The notes: generated by a model not told the origin, from the sequence alone. A DNA stretch of 41,496 nucleotides from Verrucomicrobiota bacterium (GCA_016935555.1 JAFGQR010000089.1:1-41496), one strand, 5' to 3'; counted from the first letter of the stretch, positions 1-9,796 are shown. Numbers and translations are program-made.

Positions 1-91
1 AGCGAGCCGCACGCAGACCCACGGCCCTCTCGATGAACACCCACGGTTTGTGGCTCCTGCGCACCTCGAACAGTCTGAGCCCGCGGCTCGC
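1..91. repeat. Inverted repeat at the window edge (10-bp arms)
   Basis: The first ten bases (agcgagccgc) are the exact reverse complement of bases 82-91 (gcggctcgct), enclosing about 71 bases. The right arm touches the stop codon of the minus-strand oxidoreductase gene. It could be part of a terminator or of a larger repeat cut by the window edge. There is no T-tract, so function is open. Confidence 0.45.
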
Positions 92-1428
92 TAGGAGAGG
101 CCTTTGGATTCCCAGCCGGGGCGATAGGTGCGGCGGATGAAGGCGTTGGCTTCGGGGACGTTGGTGAATTTGAGTTTTTTGGCGTTCCACTCCAGGGTGG
201 TCTTTGGAAAGCGGGTGGCGACGCTGCCCAGCAGGACCGCCTCGGTCAGCGGACCGGCGTAGTCGAAATTGGCCAAAGGCGGTTTCCCGTTGTCGCGGGC
301 GGCTTCGAGGAACTGGGTGTAATGGTGGGGGGTTTCGACGTTGGGCATGGGGTAATCGTGGAACTGGTCTCGGGGCAGGAGTTGGGGCATGGCGATATGG
401 GGGATGAGCATGGTGCCCCGGGAGCCGATGAGGATGGAGCCCTGGCCGGGGAGCCTGGCATCGCCCAGCAAGGCCTGGACGTCCTTGGGCGGCCGGGCAT
501 CCCCGTCATACCATGTCACCGGCACGGTTTTGCTTTCGGTGAACTGGGTGCCGGGAAACACGTAGTGGATGATCGCGTTGGTGGCCCAGTTCCAGGCATT
601 CGGCGCGGGACCCTCGGACCGGATCGAGAGCGGAGCGGTCAGGCCCAGTGCCTTGAACACGGGATCGTAAATATGGCATCCCATGTCCCCAAACGTGCCG
701 GTGCCGAAGTCCAACCGCTTGCGCCAATTGCCCGGGTGATAATACCCGCTGCCGATGAACGGACGCGCGGCGCAGACGCCCAGCCACAAATCCCAGTTCA
801 ACGTCTTCGGCACGTCGTCGGTGCGATCCGGCAGCGGTCCCATGTCGCCCCATTTCTTGTTGCTCCAGGTATGGACCTCCCGGATCTTGCCGACGGCGCC
901 GTCCTGCACAAGACGCACCGCGCTGCGGTATTCCCGGCCGGAATGGATTTGGATGCCCATTTGCGTCGCCCGTTTCTTCTCGCGCGCCACCTCGGTCAGC
1001 CGGCGGGTTTCGTACACATCGTGCGTGAGGGGCTTTTGGACGTAGGCATGCCGTCCCAACTGCAGGGCGGCCATGGCGATGGGCGCGTGCATGTGGTCGG
1101 GCGTGGAGACGTTCACCGTGTCCAGGTCCTTCTCCCGGTCGAGCAGCTCCCGCCAGTCCTGGTAAATCCTGACCGACGGGAACTGCGCCTTCCAGCGTGC
1201 GGCGTGGGCGAGATCGACGTCCGCCACCGCCGCGAGCTTGACGAAATCGTGGTGCAACAGGGTCTCCAGGTCGGCCCCCGCCATGCCGCTGCCGCCGAAG
1301 CTGGCGTGAATGAGCCTGCGGCTGGGGGGCGCCGCGATCAAATCGCGGGCGATCATGGGCGCGGTGAGGCCCGCAACGCTGAGGTGCTGGAGGAAGGAGC
1401 GGCGACTGGCGCGGCGTGATGCATTCAT
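91..1428 (-). CDS. Gfo/Idh/MocA family oxidoreductase, Tat-exported
   Basis: This 445-residue protein is an NAD(P)-dependent oxidoreductase-type protein of the Gfo/Idh/MocA family, which acts on sugars, inositols and their derivatives. The N-terminus carries a twin-arginine signal (SRRSFLQ, residues 9-15) followed by a hydrophobic stretch, so the folded enzyme is probably exported. The Rossmann start is FGGSGMAG (about residues 44-51), a relaxed GxGxxG. The family's EKP motif appears as QKP (YVQKPLTHDVYE), as is common in the exported branch in Planctomycetota and Verrucomicrobiota. The C-terminal half fits the family's substrate-binding domain. It lies 60 bases downstream of the PPC protein on the same strand and is probably co-transcribed with it. 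The substrate cannot be read from the sequence. Confidence 0.88.
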   Translation of the reverse strand: MNASRRASRRSFLQHLSVAGLTAPMIARDLIAAPPSRRLIHASFGGSGMAGADLETLLHHDFVKLAAVADVDLAHAARWKAQFPSVRIYQDWRELLDREKDLDTVNVSTPDHMHAPIAMAALQLGRHAYVQKPLTHDVYETRRLTEVAREKKRATQMGIQIHSGREYRSAVRLVQDGAVGKIREVHTWSNKKWGDMGPLPDRTDDVPKTLNWDLWLGVCAARPFIGSGYYHPGNWRKRLDFGTGTFGDMGCHIYDPVFKALGLTAPLSIRSEGPAPNAWNWATNAIIHYVFPGTQFTESKTVPVTWYDGDARPPKDVQALLGDARLPGQGSILIGSRGTMLIPHIAMPQLLPRDQFHDYPMPNVETPHHYTQFLEAARDNGKPPLANFDYAGPLTEAVLLGSVATRFPKTTLEWNAKKLKFTNVPEANAFIRRTYRPGWESKGLS

Positions 1429-1488
1429 GGGGCACGTTGTACGACGGAGGCCGGCAGGCCGAAAGTGAAAAGTTCGCGCGCCGGGCGA

Positions 1489-3738
1489 TTACTGCCCCGC
1501 GTGGCATTCAGCGACCTTGGCGTTGTAAAACGCGTCGGTCAACACGCCTTCGTCGAAAAGCAGCTTAAGCTGCCGCAGGCGCCCGGCGATCTGTTGCGCC
1601 GTGAACTTGGGTTTCGCCGCCGTCCCTTGGGCGTCCGCCATGGCGTTCGTCGCGGCTGCCACCGTGTTTGTCGCGCCTGCCGGCGCCGGCTGGGCCCGCG
1701 CGATGCGCCGGGGCGGCTGCGTCTTGCCGGGGTTGTACACCAGCGCTTTCAGGTCGCTCGCCGGAACCAGGTGCCGCCACAAAAACGCCTGCATCCGATC
1801 CTCGGCCGGCACGGCGGCGCGCACGACCTCGCGCTTGCCGATCCGGGCGCTGCCCACGACGGACAGGTTGACCGGTGCCGCGGTGGACGCCAGCCCGCTG
1901 CGAAGGGTCAGGTGCCCGACGGTTTTGTCTGCAGGGAGGGTGACGGGCGCCGCGGAGAAGCCCGCGGGCGGGTCGTGCAGCGTCAGCCGGATGGGGCCTG
2001 AGAAACCGTCCCGGCGCACCGCATACACCGTGACGGCTGCGGAGGATTTGCCGCGGAAGGCGATGCTGGAGGGGACCACGCGCAGGGCGAAGTCGGGTTG
2101 GGGCCGGCTGAGCCGCAGCCTGTAGGCGTACGCGTCGCCGCCCTGACCTGAAACATCCCCGAGACGCACATGGTAAACGCCGTCGGCCGGCAGGCGGGCC
2201 GTGAACCACGAATCCGCGTGGTGCGTGTTCAGACCCGCTGCAAGATCCTCGCGATCGTCACTGAACGCCAGGAGCCGCCCGGACGCGTCCGTGAGTTGGA
2301 TCACACTGTCGAGCGGGGAGTCGAGCCGGCGGGCCTTGACTTCGGCCACGAGCGTGTCGTTCGACCTGCCGCGAAACTCAAACACATCCCAGTCGCCCGG
2401 CCGGTCGATGCGCCCGTTGACCATGATCGGCAGCGTGACTTTCTGGGCGCGGGCCGGGGTATTATTGGTTTCGCGGTCCCATCCCTCCGGCAGCGTGTCC
2501 AGCGCGTAGGGGACCGGGTTGGACAGGAACTTTCCCGCGCGCGCCACCACGGGGTGAATCCCCGGCCCGGCGCCTCGAGCCGGCAGCACAAGTTCCGCCT
2601 CCTCCAGGTTCCAACCCCGTATCCGGGGGGGCCTCGGCGCGGCGGCGGGCGCGCCCAGGGGGAAGAGGCTGGTGACAAACGGCAGCGAGCCCACGCTCAG
2701 CCGATACACGAAATCCTCCCGGCCGCGGTAGATGGCATCGTAGATGGTGAGCACATAATCGCCGGCGGCGGGCACCTCGAAGAGCATGACGGGATCGGGT
2801 TGGTAGCGGTAATCGTCGGCATACGCCACCTCCTTGCCGTGCGCATCCCGCAGCACCAGCACCGGCTGGAACCAGCCGGGCACGGCGTCGGCAATGAACG
2901 GCACCAGTTGTCGCGCCTGGGTGATGACGACCAGCCGCTGGCCGCGGCGCGCGGCGAATCGGTATTGGTTGATTTCGCCGGAAGCGATCTGGCCATTGAG
3001 CGTGCAGGGCAGGACAACGCGGTCTTCGACCTCTTCGGGCGGCCGTTGACGCAAGGCCTGGGCCTCCTTGCCCAGCACTTGAAGCGGGGCCGTCCGCATC
3101 GGTTTCCGCGAATACTCGCGCAGCTGGCCCACGTGAAACACCAACGGGTTGGAGACGCCGCGAGCAGTCACAAGCCGAAGTTCGCGCGCGCCGGGTTCGG
3201 CCTCAGGTGCGATCGTGACGTCGACCATGACCAGGCTGGAGATGGCGGCGCAGGCCGGGGTTTGCACGTATTCGTGGACCCGCGTTTCAAGTTTGGCGAC
3301 CAGGTTCGCCGGAGCTGCCTCGCCGTCGGCGTCCGCGGCGTTGCGATCCGTCTTGCTGGCGGACCGCACTGCCGGCGCCTTGGCCCGGGCAACGGAGGAC
3401 GTCGCCCGCCTCAGTTCCTTCAGTTGCTCGTGGATCAGTTTCATTTCCTGGGGCCCCAGACGCCGGAGGTACTCGGCCACGTGGGCGGTGACCCCGGAAC
3501 CGGTCACCAGCACCGCGTGCACATCGTTCAGCCCTTGCCCGCCCAGCCGGACGCGGACCGTGGTGCCCTGTTGTCCGCCGGCGGGGTAGACGTAGCCGAT
3601 GTAGGGCCGCGGCTGGGCCTGCGCGCTCCACGCCGCGGCGACCAGAGCGGCCACCGCCAGGAGGACGCCCCCGCCCGCGAAGCCGGGGCGCGGCGGATTC
3701 ACGAAGCGCCGAGGCAGACGGGAACAGTCGTCATTCAT
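1489..3738 (-). CDS. Secreted PPC-domain protein with C-terminal SHOCT-like tail
   Basis: About 749 residues. The chosen ATG at 3738 (MNDDCSRLPRR) is followed by a hydrophobic segment and AQAQP, a plausible signal peptide. A GTG 30 bases upstream also stays in frame. After an N-terminal beta-rich region (VRVRLGGQGLND) come two blocks typical of bacterial pre-peptidase C-terminal (PPC) domains, including QYRFAARRGQRLVV and DVFEFRGRSNDTLV, each followed by a DxxG/YxLRL pattern. The last 45 residues (IAGRLRQLKLLFDEG) resemble a SHOCT domain, a short helical module often found at protein ends. A low-complexity Ala/Thr linker precedes it. Such PPC proteins are commonly neighbours of DUF1501 and DUF1553 genes, as here. 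It has no recognisable catalytic site, so a binding or scaffold role at the cell surface is inferred. Confidence 0.8.
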   Translation of the reverse strand: MNDDCSRLPRRFVNPPRPGFAGGGVLLAVAALVAAAWSAQAQPRPYIGYVYPAGGQQGTTVRVRLGGQGLNDVHAVLVTGSGVTAHVAEYLRRLGPQEMKLIHEQLKELRRATSSVARAKAPAVRSASKTDRNAADADGEAAPANLVAKLETRVHEYVQTPACAAISSLVMVDVTIAPEAEPGARELRLVTARGVSNPLVFHVGQLREYSRKPMRTAPLQVLGKEAQALRQRPPEEVEDRVVLPCTLNGQIASGEINQYRFAARRGQRLVVITQARQLVPFIADAVPGWFQPVLVLRDAHGKEVAYADDYRYQPDPVMLFEVPAAGDYVLTIYDAIYRGREDFVYRLSVGSLPFVTSLFPLGAPAAAPRPPRIRGWNLEEAELVLPARGAGPGIHPVVARAGKFLSNPVPYALDTLPEGWDRETNNTPARAQKVTLPIMVNGRIDRPGDWDVFEFRGRSNDTLVAEVKARRLDSPLDSVIQLTDASGRLLAFSDDREDLAAGLNTHHADSWFTARLPADGVYHVRLGDVSGQGGDAYAYRLRLSRPQPDFALRVVPSSIAFRGKSSAAVTVYAVRRDGFSGPIRLTLHDPPAGFSAAPVTLPADKTVGHLTLRSGLASTAAPVNLSVVGSARIGKREVVRAAVPAEDRMQAFLWRHLVPASDLKALVYNPGKTQPPRRIARAQPAPAGATNTVAAATNAMADAQGTAAKPKFTAQQIAGRLRQLKLLFDEGVLTDAFYNAKVAECHAGQ

Positions 3739-3823
3739 GGGGCGGAATTCTTGGAGCGAGGGTTTCACTGGCGTTGACCGTTGCGAGGGCGACCGTTGCG
3801 CACGGGGCGGCCCGCGGGTGGGC

Positions 3824-5224
3824 TTACATGATTTCGGTCAGGAGGCCGGCGGACTTGGCGCCTTCGGCGGCCGAAGGCAGGACATGGGCTTCGGCGCCCA
3901 TGGGGTGGGGGAGGGTGGCGTGGGGGTCGATGCCGCCGAGGGCGTAGATGCTGCCGAGCAGGTCGACCGGGTAGACCGGCCGTTCTTTGACCTCTTCGGC
4001 TTTGGCGTCGGAGGCGCCGACGACATGGCCGCCTTTGAAGCCGCCGCCGGCGACGAGGGCGGTGAAGACGTTGCCGTAATGGTTGCGGCCCCCGTTCCAC
4101 GGCGGCTGCCAGTCGATTTTGGGGCCGCGGCCGAACTCGCCGCAGCACCAGACGATGGTGCTTTCGAGCAGGCCATGATCGTGCAGGTCCTGCAGGAGCA
4201 TTGCCAGGCCCTGGTCCAGCTGCGGGCATTGCCGACGCATCGTTGGGAAATGGTTGCTGTGAGTGTCCCAGCCGCCCGGGTAATTGATCACGATGTAAGG
4301 CACGCCCACTTCCACCAGGCGCCGGGCTGCCAGGCAATCCTGGCCGAAGGTGTGGCGCCCGTAGCGGTCGCGCAATGCCGGGGCCTCCTTCGAGAGATCG
4401 AACACGTCCCGACCCTCGCCCAGGATCAGCTCATACGCCTGCTCCCGGGCGTTCGCCGCCGTCGCCAGCATCGGGTTGCCGGCCATCGCCCGGCCCATGG
4501 AATCCATCTTCATGAGCAGGTCCCGACGAGCCTTCTGGCGGGCGTCGGAAATGCCGCGGGAAACGATCCCCTCGACTTCGAAACGCGTCGCGTTCGGGTC
4601 GCCCCCGGTGGCGAACGGCTTGAGTTTGGGCCCGAGAAATCCTTCTTCGGAGAAGCGTCCCTGGGGGCGGGTCAGCACCACATAGGGGGGGATCATGCCT
4701 TTGTAGGTGGGGCTCTTGAACAGCGCGAACACCGCCCCCACGCTTGGATATGCCAGCCGTTCGCCGGGCGCGTGGCCGGTTTGCATGAGGTAGGCGGCGG
4801 TTTCGTGGCCGTTGTTGCGGTGCGTCATGCTCCGGATCAGGGAGTATTTGTCGGCCTGCTTGGCAAGGCTCGGGAATAACTCCCCAATCTGGATGCCGTC
4901 CACGTTGGTGGGAATCGCCGTCTTGAACTCGCCCATGTAATCGTAGCCCGAGTCCGGTTTGGGGTCCCACGTGTCGTTGTGCGACATCCCGCCCCAGAGA
5001 AAAATTTGTATGACGGACTTGGCCGTGGCTTTGAGCGGCGCCGCCGGGCCGGCTGTTGTCGCCGGCGCCGCCGCCGGCGCCCCCTGCAGCCGACCGTCGG
5101 CCAACAACAGCCCGGCCGTGCTGAACAATCCGACGCGCAGGGCGTCGCGCCGGGACATTGGCAGGCTCAGACTCAATCCCACAGGGTCAGGAAAGGAGCG
5201 ATGGGAGGCGGGATTCGTGTTCAT
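3824..5224 (-). CDS. DUF1501 domain protein, Tat-exported
   Basis: About 466 residues from the ATG at 5224. Further in-frame starts lie at 5284 and 5158. A twin-arginine motif (SRRDALRVG) leads a hydrophobic signal. Family hallmarks are visible: IFLWGGMSHNDTWDPKP near the N-terminus, an RSMTHRNNGHETA stretch, GGWDTHSNHFPT, and GEFGRGPKID near the C-terminus. DUF1501 proteins have an alkaline phosphatase/sulfatase-like fold, and most have no tested activity. They are typically paired with DUF1549/DUF1553 proteins in Planctomycetota and Verrucomicrobiota and are linked by association to polysaccharide use. Here the PPC protein follows 85 bases downstream, while the DUF1553 partner lies 9 kb away at 14395-16329. 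Confidence 0.9.
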   Translation of the reverse strand: MNTNPASHRSFPDPVGLSLSLPMSRRDALRVGLFSTAGLLLADGRLQGAPAAAPATTAGPAAPLKATAKSVIQIFLWGGMSHNDTWDPKPDSGYDYMGEFKTAIPTNVDGIQIGELFPSLAKQADKYSLIRSMTHRNNGHETAAYLMQTGHAPGERLAYPSVGAVFALFKSPTYKGMIPPYVVLTRPQGRFSEEGFLGPKLKPFATGGDPNATRFEVEGIVSRGISDARQKARRDLLMKMDSMGRAMAGNPMLATAANAREQAYELILGEGRDVFDLSKEAPALRDRYGRHTFGQDCLAARRLVEVGVPYIVINYPGGWDTHSNHFPTMRRQCPQLDQGLAMLLQDLHDHGLLESTIVWCCGEFGRGPKIDWQPPWNGGRNHYGNVFTALVAGGGFKGGHVVGASDAKAEEVKERPVYPVDLLGSIYALGGIDPHATLPHPMGAEAHVLPSAAEGAKSAGLLTEIM

Positions 5225-5421
5225 GGCAGGATGCAATGTTCGCAATTCTTCAGACCGCTCGCAGCGTAGCATATTCAACCACAAATTCCAGCCCCGCTTT
5301 CACCGCCTGCGACGAACCGCGCCGAGAAAGGACGCGCCCGGCGCCGGGCGTCCGAACAGGCGCTGCCATCCTTCATATTCGCCTTCCCGTAGTCTGGACG
5401 GCAGTGCTGTTCAAACTGAGC

Positions 5422-5451
5422 TTGCTTTTGTTGGGGATTGGGCGCTAGACT
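5422..5451 (+). promoter_or_regulatory. Possible sigma70-like promoter for the kinase-sigma pair
   Basis: In the divergent gap between the DUF1501 gene and the kinase gene, ttgctt (5422-5427) and tagact (5446-5451) lie 18 bases apart. If used, transcription would start near 5458, which fits translation from the ATG at 5507 and not from the in-frame ATG at 5438. This is pattern matching only. Consensus rules may not hold in this phylum. Confidence 0.25.
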
Positions 5452-5506
5452 GGCCGTAGTTCTGGAAAGAGGCCAAGTTGCGGGCTTCTTTTTGGCGCTG
5501 GGGGTT

Positions 5507-8500
5507 ATGGAATGGCCTGTGCCAGAATCGTCGAGGGGGAGGCAGGGGGGAGAGGTCACTGCCGTGGCCACCCCGCCGCCAGGGTCCAGCCAGGCGTCGG
5601 CCCCCATGCTGTCGCAGTGTGCGGTTCCTTCCGTGCCGGACCATGAACTGCTCCGGTGCATCGGCCGGGGCGCCTATGGCGAGGTGTGGCTGGCGCGAAA
5701 TGTCATGGGCACCCACCGGGCCGTCAAGATCGTGCCTGTGGAGCCGGTCACGCACACCCGTCCTCTGAGCCGGGAATACGAAGGGCTGCTGAAGTACGAG
5801 CCGATCTCCCGTTCGCACCCCAACCTGATGCAAATCCTGCATGTGGGGCACGGGCCGAGGTGCTTCTACTACGTGACCGAGCTGGCGGACGACGTGAATG
5901 CGGACTCGGGCGCGCCCGGCGTCGCCTTGCCGGTGGGGGAGTCGGCCCGCTTCGATCCCGGCGGTTACGTGCCGCACACACTGCGGGAGGATTTGGAGCG
6001 CCGGCAGCGATTGCCGGTGCGTGAATGTCTGAAGATCGCGGTGGCGCTGGCGTCGGCACTCAAACACCTGCATGACCACAAGCTGGTCCATCGCGATGTC
6101 AAGCCGTCGAACGTGATCTTTGTCCACGGAGTGCCGAAGCTGGCGGATATTGGGCTGGTGACGACGGTGGGCGATTCGCATTCGGTGGTCGGCACCGAAG
6201 GTTATCTGCCACCCGAAGGCCCGGGCAGTGCGCCGGGGGACATCTACAGCCTGGGCAGGTTGCTCTACGAGATCAGTACCGGGATGAACCGCAGGGACTA
6301 TCCGCGCCTGCCTCCGAATTTGCGGGAACTGCCGGATGCGAAGGAATTGCTCGAGTTCAACGAAGTGTTGCTGCAAGCCTGCGCCAACGACATCGCCCGC
6401 CGGTATCGGGATGCGGACAGTTTGCTGGCGGATCTGGCGCTGCTGGAACGGGGCGATTCGGTCCTGCGGCTGCGGCGGTTGGAGCGGCATCACGTTATGC
6501 TCAAGCGGCTCGGGGCGGGCGTGCTGGTGTTGGGGCTGCTGCTGTTCGGAGCATGGTGGCAGAGTTGGCGGATGCACCGGATCGCGAGTCGTCACCTGGC
6601 GGAACTGCACGTCCATGAGGGCACCCAGCGGATGCTGCAGGGGGATTACACGGCCGCGCTGCCCTGGCTGGTGGGCGCGCTGCAGCTGGACGGGGACAAC
6701 GCTGCCAGCGAGCGAGCCCATCGAACGCGCATCGCCGGGGTTCTGGAACAATTCCCCCTGCCGGTGGCTCGGTTTTCCGGTTCGGAGTCCGAGGCCTGGT
6801 CGGCCGACTTCAGCCCGGATGACACCCTGGTGGCGACCGCCCACGAAAGCGGCCTGGTGCAACTGTGGGACAAACGGTCCGGGAAACCGGTTCGGCGGAT
6901 GTCGCATTCATTCCCGGTGGTGCTCTGCCGGTTTGATCCTGCGGGCGAGCACCTGCTCACCCTCACCCTGGATCAGAAGATTCATCTGTGGGACCTGAAG
7001 GGTCCCGGATCCGCTCCGGTCACCCTGACCCATTGTTTCAGGGTGGATGGCAGCAGCTATTCTCTGTCCGTGGTCGAATCCCCCGGAGCATACCCCACAG
7101 GGACTTACCTGGGGAAAGGTCATCACCGCTTGATCGCAAAGCACCCCGCTCCCGAGCAGTATGCGAACCTCACGCTCGGATTGACGCTGATCGGCCAGGG
7201 TGCGGACCTGCTGGTCCGTTATGAGATCCGCCGCACCAGGCCGGACGGTCAAGTTCTTTGCCAAGGCGAGTTCCGGGATTCGCCTGAGGCGGAGGGGTTG
7301 TTCGCCGGTCGGGATGAACCGCCCGCGCCCGTGATGGGGAAGGTGTTGCTGTGTCTGCTCGACGATCCCCTCGGCAACCAACCTGGGGAGCGTGGCCAGA
7401 TCATCTGGGACGAACTGCGCGTGCGCTCGTATGCCTCGGGGGCTCGGCCTGGTCCGTGGCGGGTGGTGGACGATTTCTCGGGGGGGGAGTTGAGCAGCTG
7501 GTTTCAACTGGCGGCCGCCAGCTCGCGGCCCGCCTGCCAGGTCCGGAACGGAACCTTGATCGTCTCGTATGAGAATCTGCCGTTGAGCCCGGCGGGCTGG
7601 ACAAGCATGGTCTGGATGGAACTGTTCCCAGTCAGCGGTGATCGAACGCTTCAGGTCGAAGCGGATGTTCTGTCAGTCCAAGCCCCGCATCCGAATGCCG
7701 GACTGGCCATCAGCCGGCCGGACTTGGGTCCGCTGAGCGCCCTGGATATTCCCCTGGTTCAGCATGGGCGGTGGGTGCCTTTAATTCAGCGGGACGGCAC
7801 GATCCAGATCTGGGATCTTCAGAAGCAGGGCTTGGCGACCCCCCAAACCGACGGTCATAGGGCGCCGCTGCGGTTGCAGGATTCCGACTTTGTTCGGAGT
7901 GTCGACCTGCGACCGGATGCACAGGTTCTCGCCTCGGTCACTCGAACCGAACAACTCACGGTGTGGGATCTGAAAACCGGCCTTGCGATCATTCCCGATT
8001 CGCCCATGCATCCTGGCGTCACCGGCGCCCGGTTCAGCCCCGACGGCCGTTTCCTGGCCGTGAGCCACCGGGACGGCTTGGAACTGATCGGCACGCGAGA
8101 TTGGCGGTTGACGCACACGCTGGAGAGCGGGGTGGCTATTGGCAGCCCCTGCTTCAGCCCCAGAGGATCCCGCCTGGCCGCGGTCCGGGGTGGGCGTGAG
8201 ATCGTGGTCTGGGATCTCGGCGACCTATCCGCATCCTCAGCCGGCTTCCCGCACCACCATTACATCACCGGCCTGAGCTTCAGTCCGGACGGCCGCTACC
8301 TTGCCTGCAGGTCCACCGACGGCATGGTGCAGCTCTGGGACCTCGCCCGGGGTGAGCGATTCGGTCCACCCCTGCCGGGAGGACTGCGCCGTTTCAGCGC
8401 CGACGGCAGCCAGATGCTGACGTTGGACGCCCGAGGTGATGTCTGGCTGTGGGACCTCAGCCGCGTGAACACAACGCTCATGCCCGTGCCGCCGCTGCCC

Positions 8501-9796
8501 TCAGACCAACCGTCCGCCTCCTCCGCCGATCAACGCAGCACCGCCCGGATCCGAGGTTCGGACATCCTCTTGCGCACTCCCGAGGGCCAATTCGCCCTGG
8601 CCGTGCCGGGCTCGACGTCGCTGCGGCGCGTGGCGTTCAGCGCGGATGGTCGATACCTCTTCGCCGATGGCGCGGATATGCGCTCGTGGATCTGGGATGT
8701 GGCCACGCGCACCCTGGCCGTGCCGCCAAGGCCAGCCCGATACGAGGCCACCCTGCAGAGCCATTCGGGCCCGAACCTGCCGGTTGAGAACCGGGATTGG
8801 CGGATGCTCTCGGAGTGGGCTGCCTTGCTCGCGCGACAGCAGCCCGACGGCCAAGGCGGCATGGTGCCCAACGATCCCGGCAGCCGAGCCCGCCTTTTCG
8901 ACAAACTGCGCAAGGCGCATCCGGCCGAGTTCGTCTCCGATCCGGCGCACCTTGCGGCCTGGCACGGGGCTCAGGCCGGGGAAGCGGAGCGGGCGATGGC
9001 TTGGGACACGGCGGTGTTCCATTGGGAGGCGGCGGTCAAGCGCAACGGGGCCAGGCCGTCTTCCGAGTCAGCGTTCCGCGAACTGCGACCTGAGGTTCCA
9101 TTGGAATTGCGTCTGGCCTATGCGCGCCAGGCCGCCGCGGTTCATGGACAGGCGCTGTTCGAGGGACGTTCGCGCTGGTCGGTCATCCTGCCGCGCCAAC
9201 CGTGGGCCGCGACGGCGATGCTCGACCTGACTTCATTCTACAATCGGCCCTTGGGCGACCCGGGAATCGAGCGGCAATCGGCGGCCGCATTCCGCGAGTT
9301 GGCCGGCGGCGTGCACGTCCTGGGGGGACTCGGCTTTGATGCGCGCGGGATCATTCACCTGGGTCTGACCAACGCCGTCACGATCCCCGTGGGCCGGCCC
9401 TGTCAGCGCATCCATTTCCTGCATGCGGCCAGTCAGGCGATCGCAGATCTTCGTGAAGCGGTGGGGACCTACCGGGTGCTCTACGCCAACGGGGCCACGG
9501 CGTCCACGCGATTGTTTAACCCCGAAGATGTCCAACCCTATTGCGACAGTGGCTACCAATGGGTATCCGCCCTGGCCCAGGCCAGCCCATCTCCCAACCT
9601 CCGGTCCGTCCTCCGGGCGTGGTCAGGCTCCCAGCCTGGCCTGGCTGGAACGAAACGCTCCGTGTTCCTCACGCACACGACGTGGGAACTGCCGGAGGAT
9701 CAGCGGGGGGAACCGGTGGTTTCCCTGGAACTGCGTGCGGGCATCTCGGTATCGGACTTGCTCGTCTTTGCCATCACGGTGGAGCCGGTCGAATGA
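5507..9796 (+). CDS. Transmembrane Ser/Thr protein kinase with split WD40 propeller and C-terminal NPCBM-like domain
   Basis: About 1429 residues from the ATG at 5507. The kinase domain (about 46-305) has GRGAYGEVW, catalytic Lys74 (AVK), HRDVKPSN with Asp197, and DIG in place of DFG with Asp214 kept, followed by PPE and DIYSLGR. One membrane segment (about 338-358) leads to a TPR-like stretch, then WD40 blades ending LWD/IWD/VWD. Between about residues 513 and 743 a jelly-roll-like insert interrupts the propeller and resembles modules of the secreted protein at 11817. The last 160 residues (VRxVLYANG-like pattern, IHFLHAA) resemble an NPCBM-type carbohydrate-binding fold. The likely topology is cytoplasmic kinase with external sensing domains. 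The stop overlaps the ECF sigma factor start, suggesting the kinase controls that sigma factor. Confidence 0.9.
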   Translation: MEWPVPESSRGRQGGEVTAVATPPPGSSQASAPMLSQCAVPSVPDHELLRCIGRGAYGEVWLARNVMGTHRAVKIVPVEPVTHTRPLSREYEGLLKYEPISRSHPNLMQILHVGHGPRCFYYVTELADDVNADSGAPGVALPVGESARFDPGGYVPHTLREDLERRQRLPVRECLKIAVALASALKHLHDHKLVHRDVKPSNVIFVHGVPKLADIGLVTTVGDSHSVVGTEGYLPPEGPGSAPGDIYSLGRLLYEISTGMNRRDYPRLPPNLRELPDAKELLEFNEVLLQACANDIARRYRDADSLLADLALLERGDSVLRLRRLERHHVMLKRLGAGVLVLGLLLFGAWWQSWRMHRIASRHLAELHVHEGTQRMLQGDYTAALPWLVGALQLDGDNAASERAHRTRIAGVLEQFPLPVARFSGSESEAWSADFSPDDTLVATAHESGLVQLWDKRSGKPVRRMSHSFPVVLCRFDPAGEHLLTLTLDQKIHLWDLKGPGSAPVTLTHCFRVDGSSYSLSVVESPGAYPTGTYLGKGHHRLIAKHPAPEQYANLTLGLTLIGQGADLLVRYEIRRTRPDGQVLCQGEFRDSPEAEGLFAGRDEPPAPVMGKVLLCLLDDPLGNQPGERGQIIWDELRVRSYASGARPGPWRVVDDFSGGELSSWFQLAAASSRPACQVRNGTLIVSYENLPLSPAGWTSMVWMELFPVSGDRTLQVEADVLSVQAPHPNAGLAISRPDLGPLSALDIPLVQHGRWVPLIQRDGTIQIWDLQKQGLATPQTDGHRAPLRLQDSDFVRSVDLRPDAQVLASVTRTEQLTVWDLKTGLAIIPDSPMHPGVTGARFSPDGRFLAVSHRDGLELIGTRDWRLTHTLESGVAIGSPCFSPRGSRLAAVRGGREIVVWDLGDLSASSAGFPHHHYITGLSFSPDGRYLACRSTDGMVQLWDLARGERFGPPLPGGLRRFSADGSQMLTLDARGDVWLWDLSRVNTTLMPVPPLPSDQPSASSADQRSTARIRGSDILLRTPEGQFALAVPGSTSLRRVAFSADGRYLFADGADMRSWIWDVATRTLAVPPRPARYEATLQSHSGPNLPVENRDWRMLSEWAALLARQQPDGQGGMVPNDPGSRARLFDKLRKAHPAEFVSDPAHLAAWHGAQAGEAERAMAWDTAVFHWEAAVKRNGARPSSESAFRELRPEVPLELRLAYARQAAAVHGQALFEGRSRWSVILPRQPWAATAMLDLTSFYNRPLGDPGIERQSAAAFRELAGGVHVLGGLGFDARGIIHLGLTNAVTIPVGRPCQRIHFLHAASQAIADLREAVGTYRVLYANGATASTRLFNPEDVQPYCDSGYQWVSALAQASPSPNLRSVLRAWSGSQPGLAGTKRSVFLTHTTWELPEDQRGEPVVSLELRAGISVSDLLVFAITVEPVE

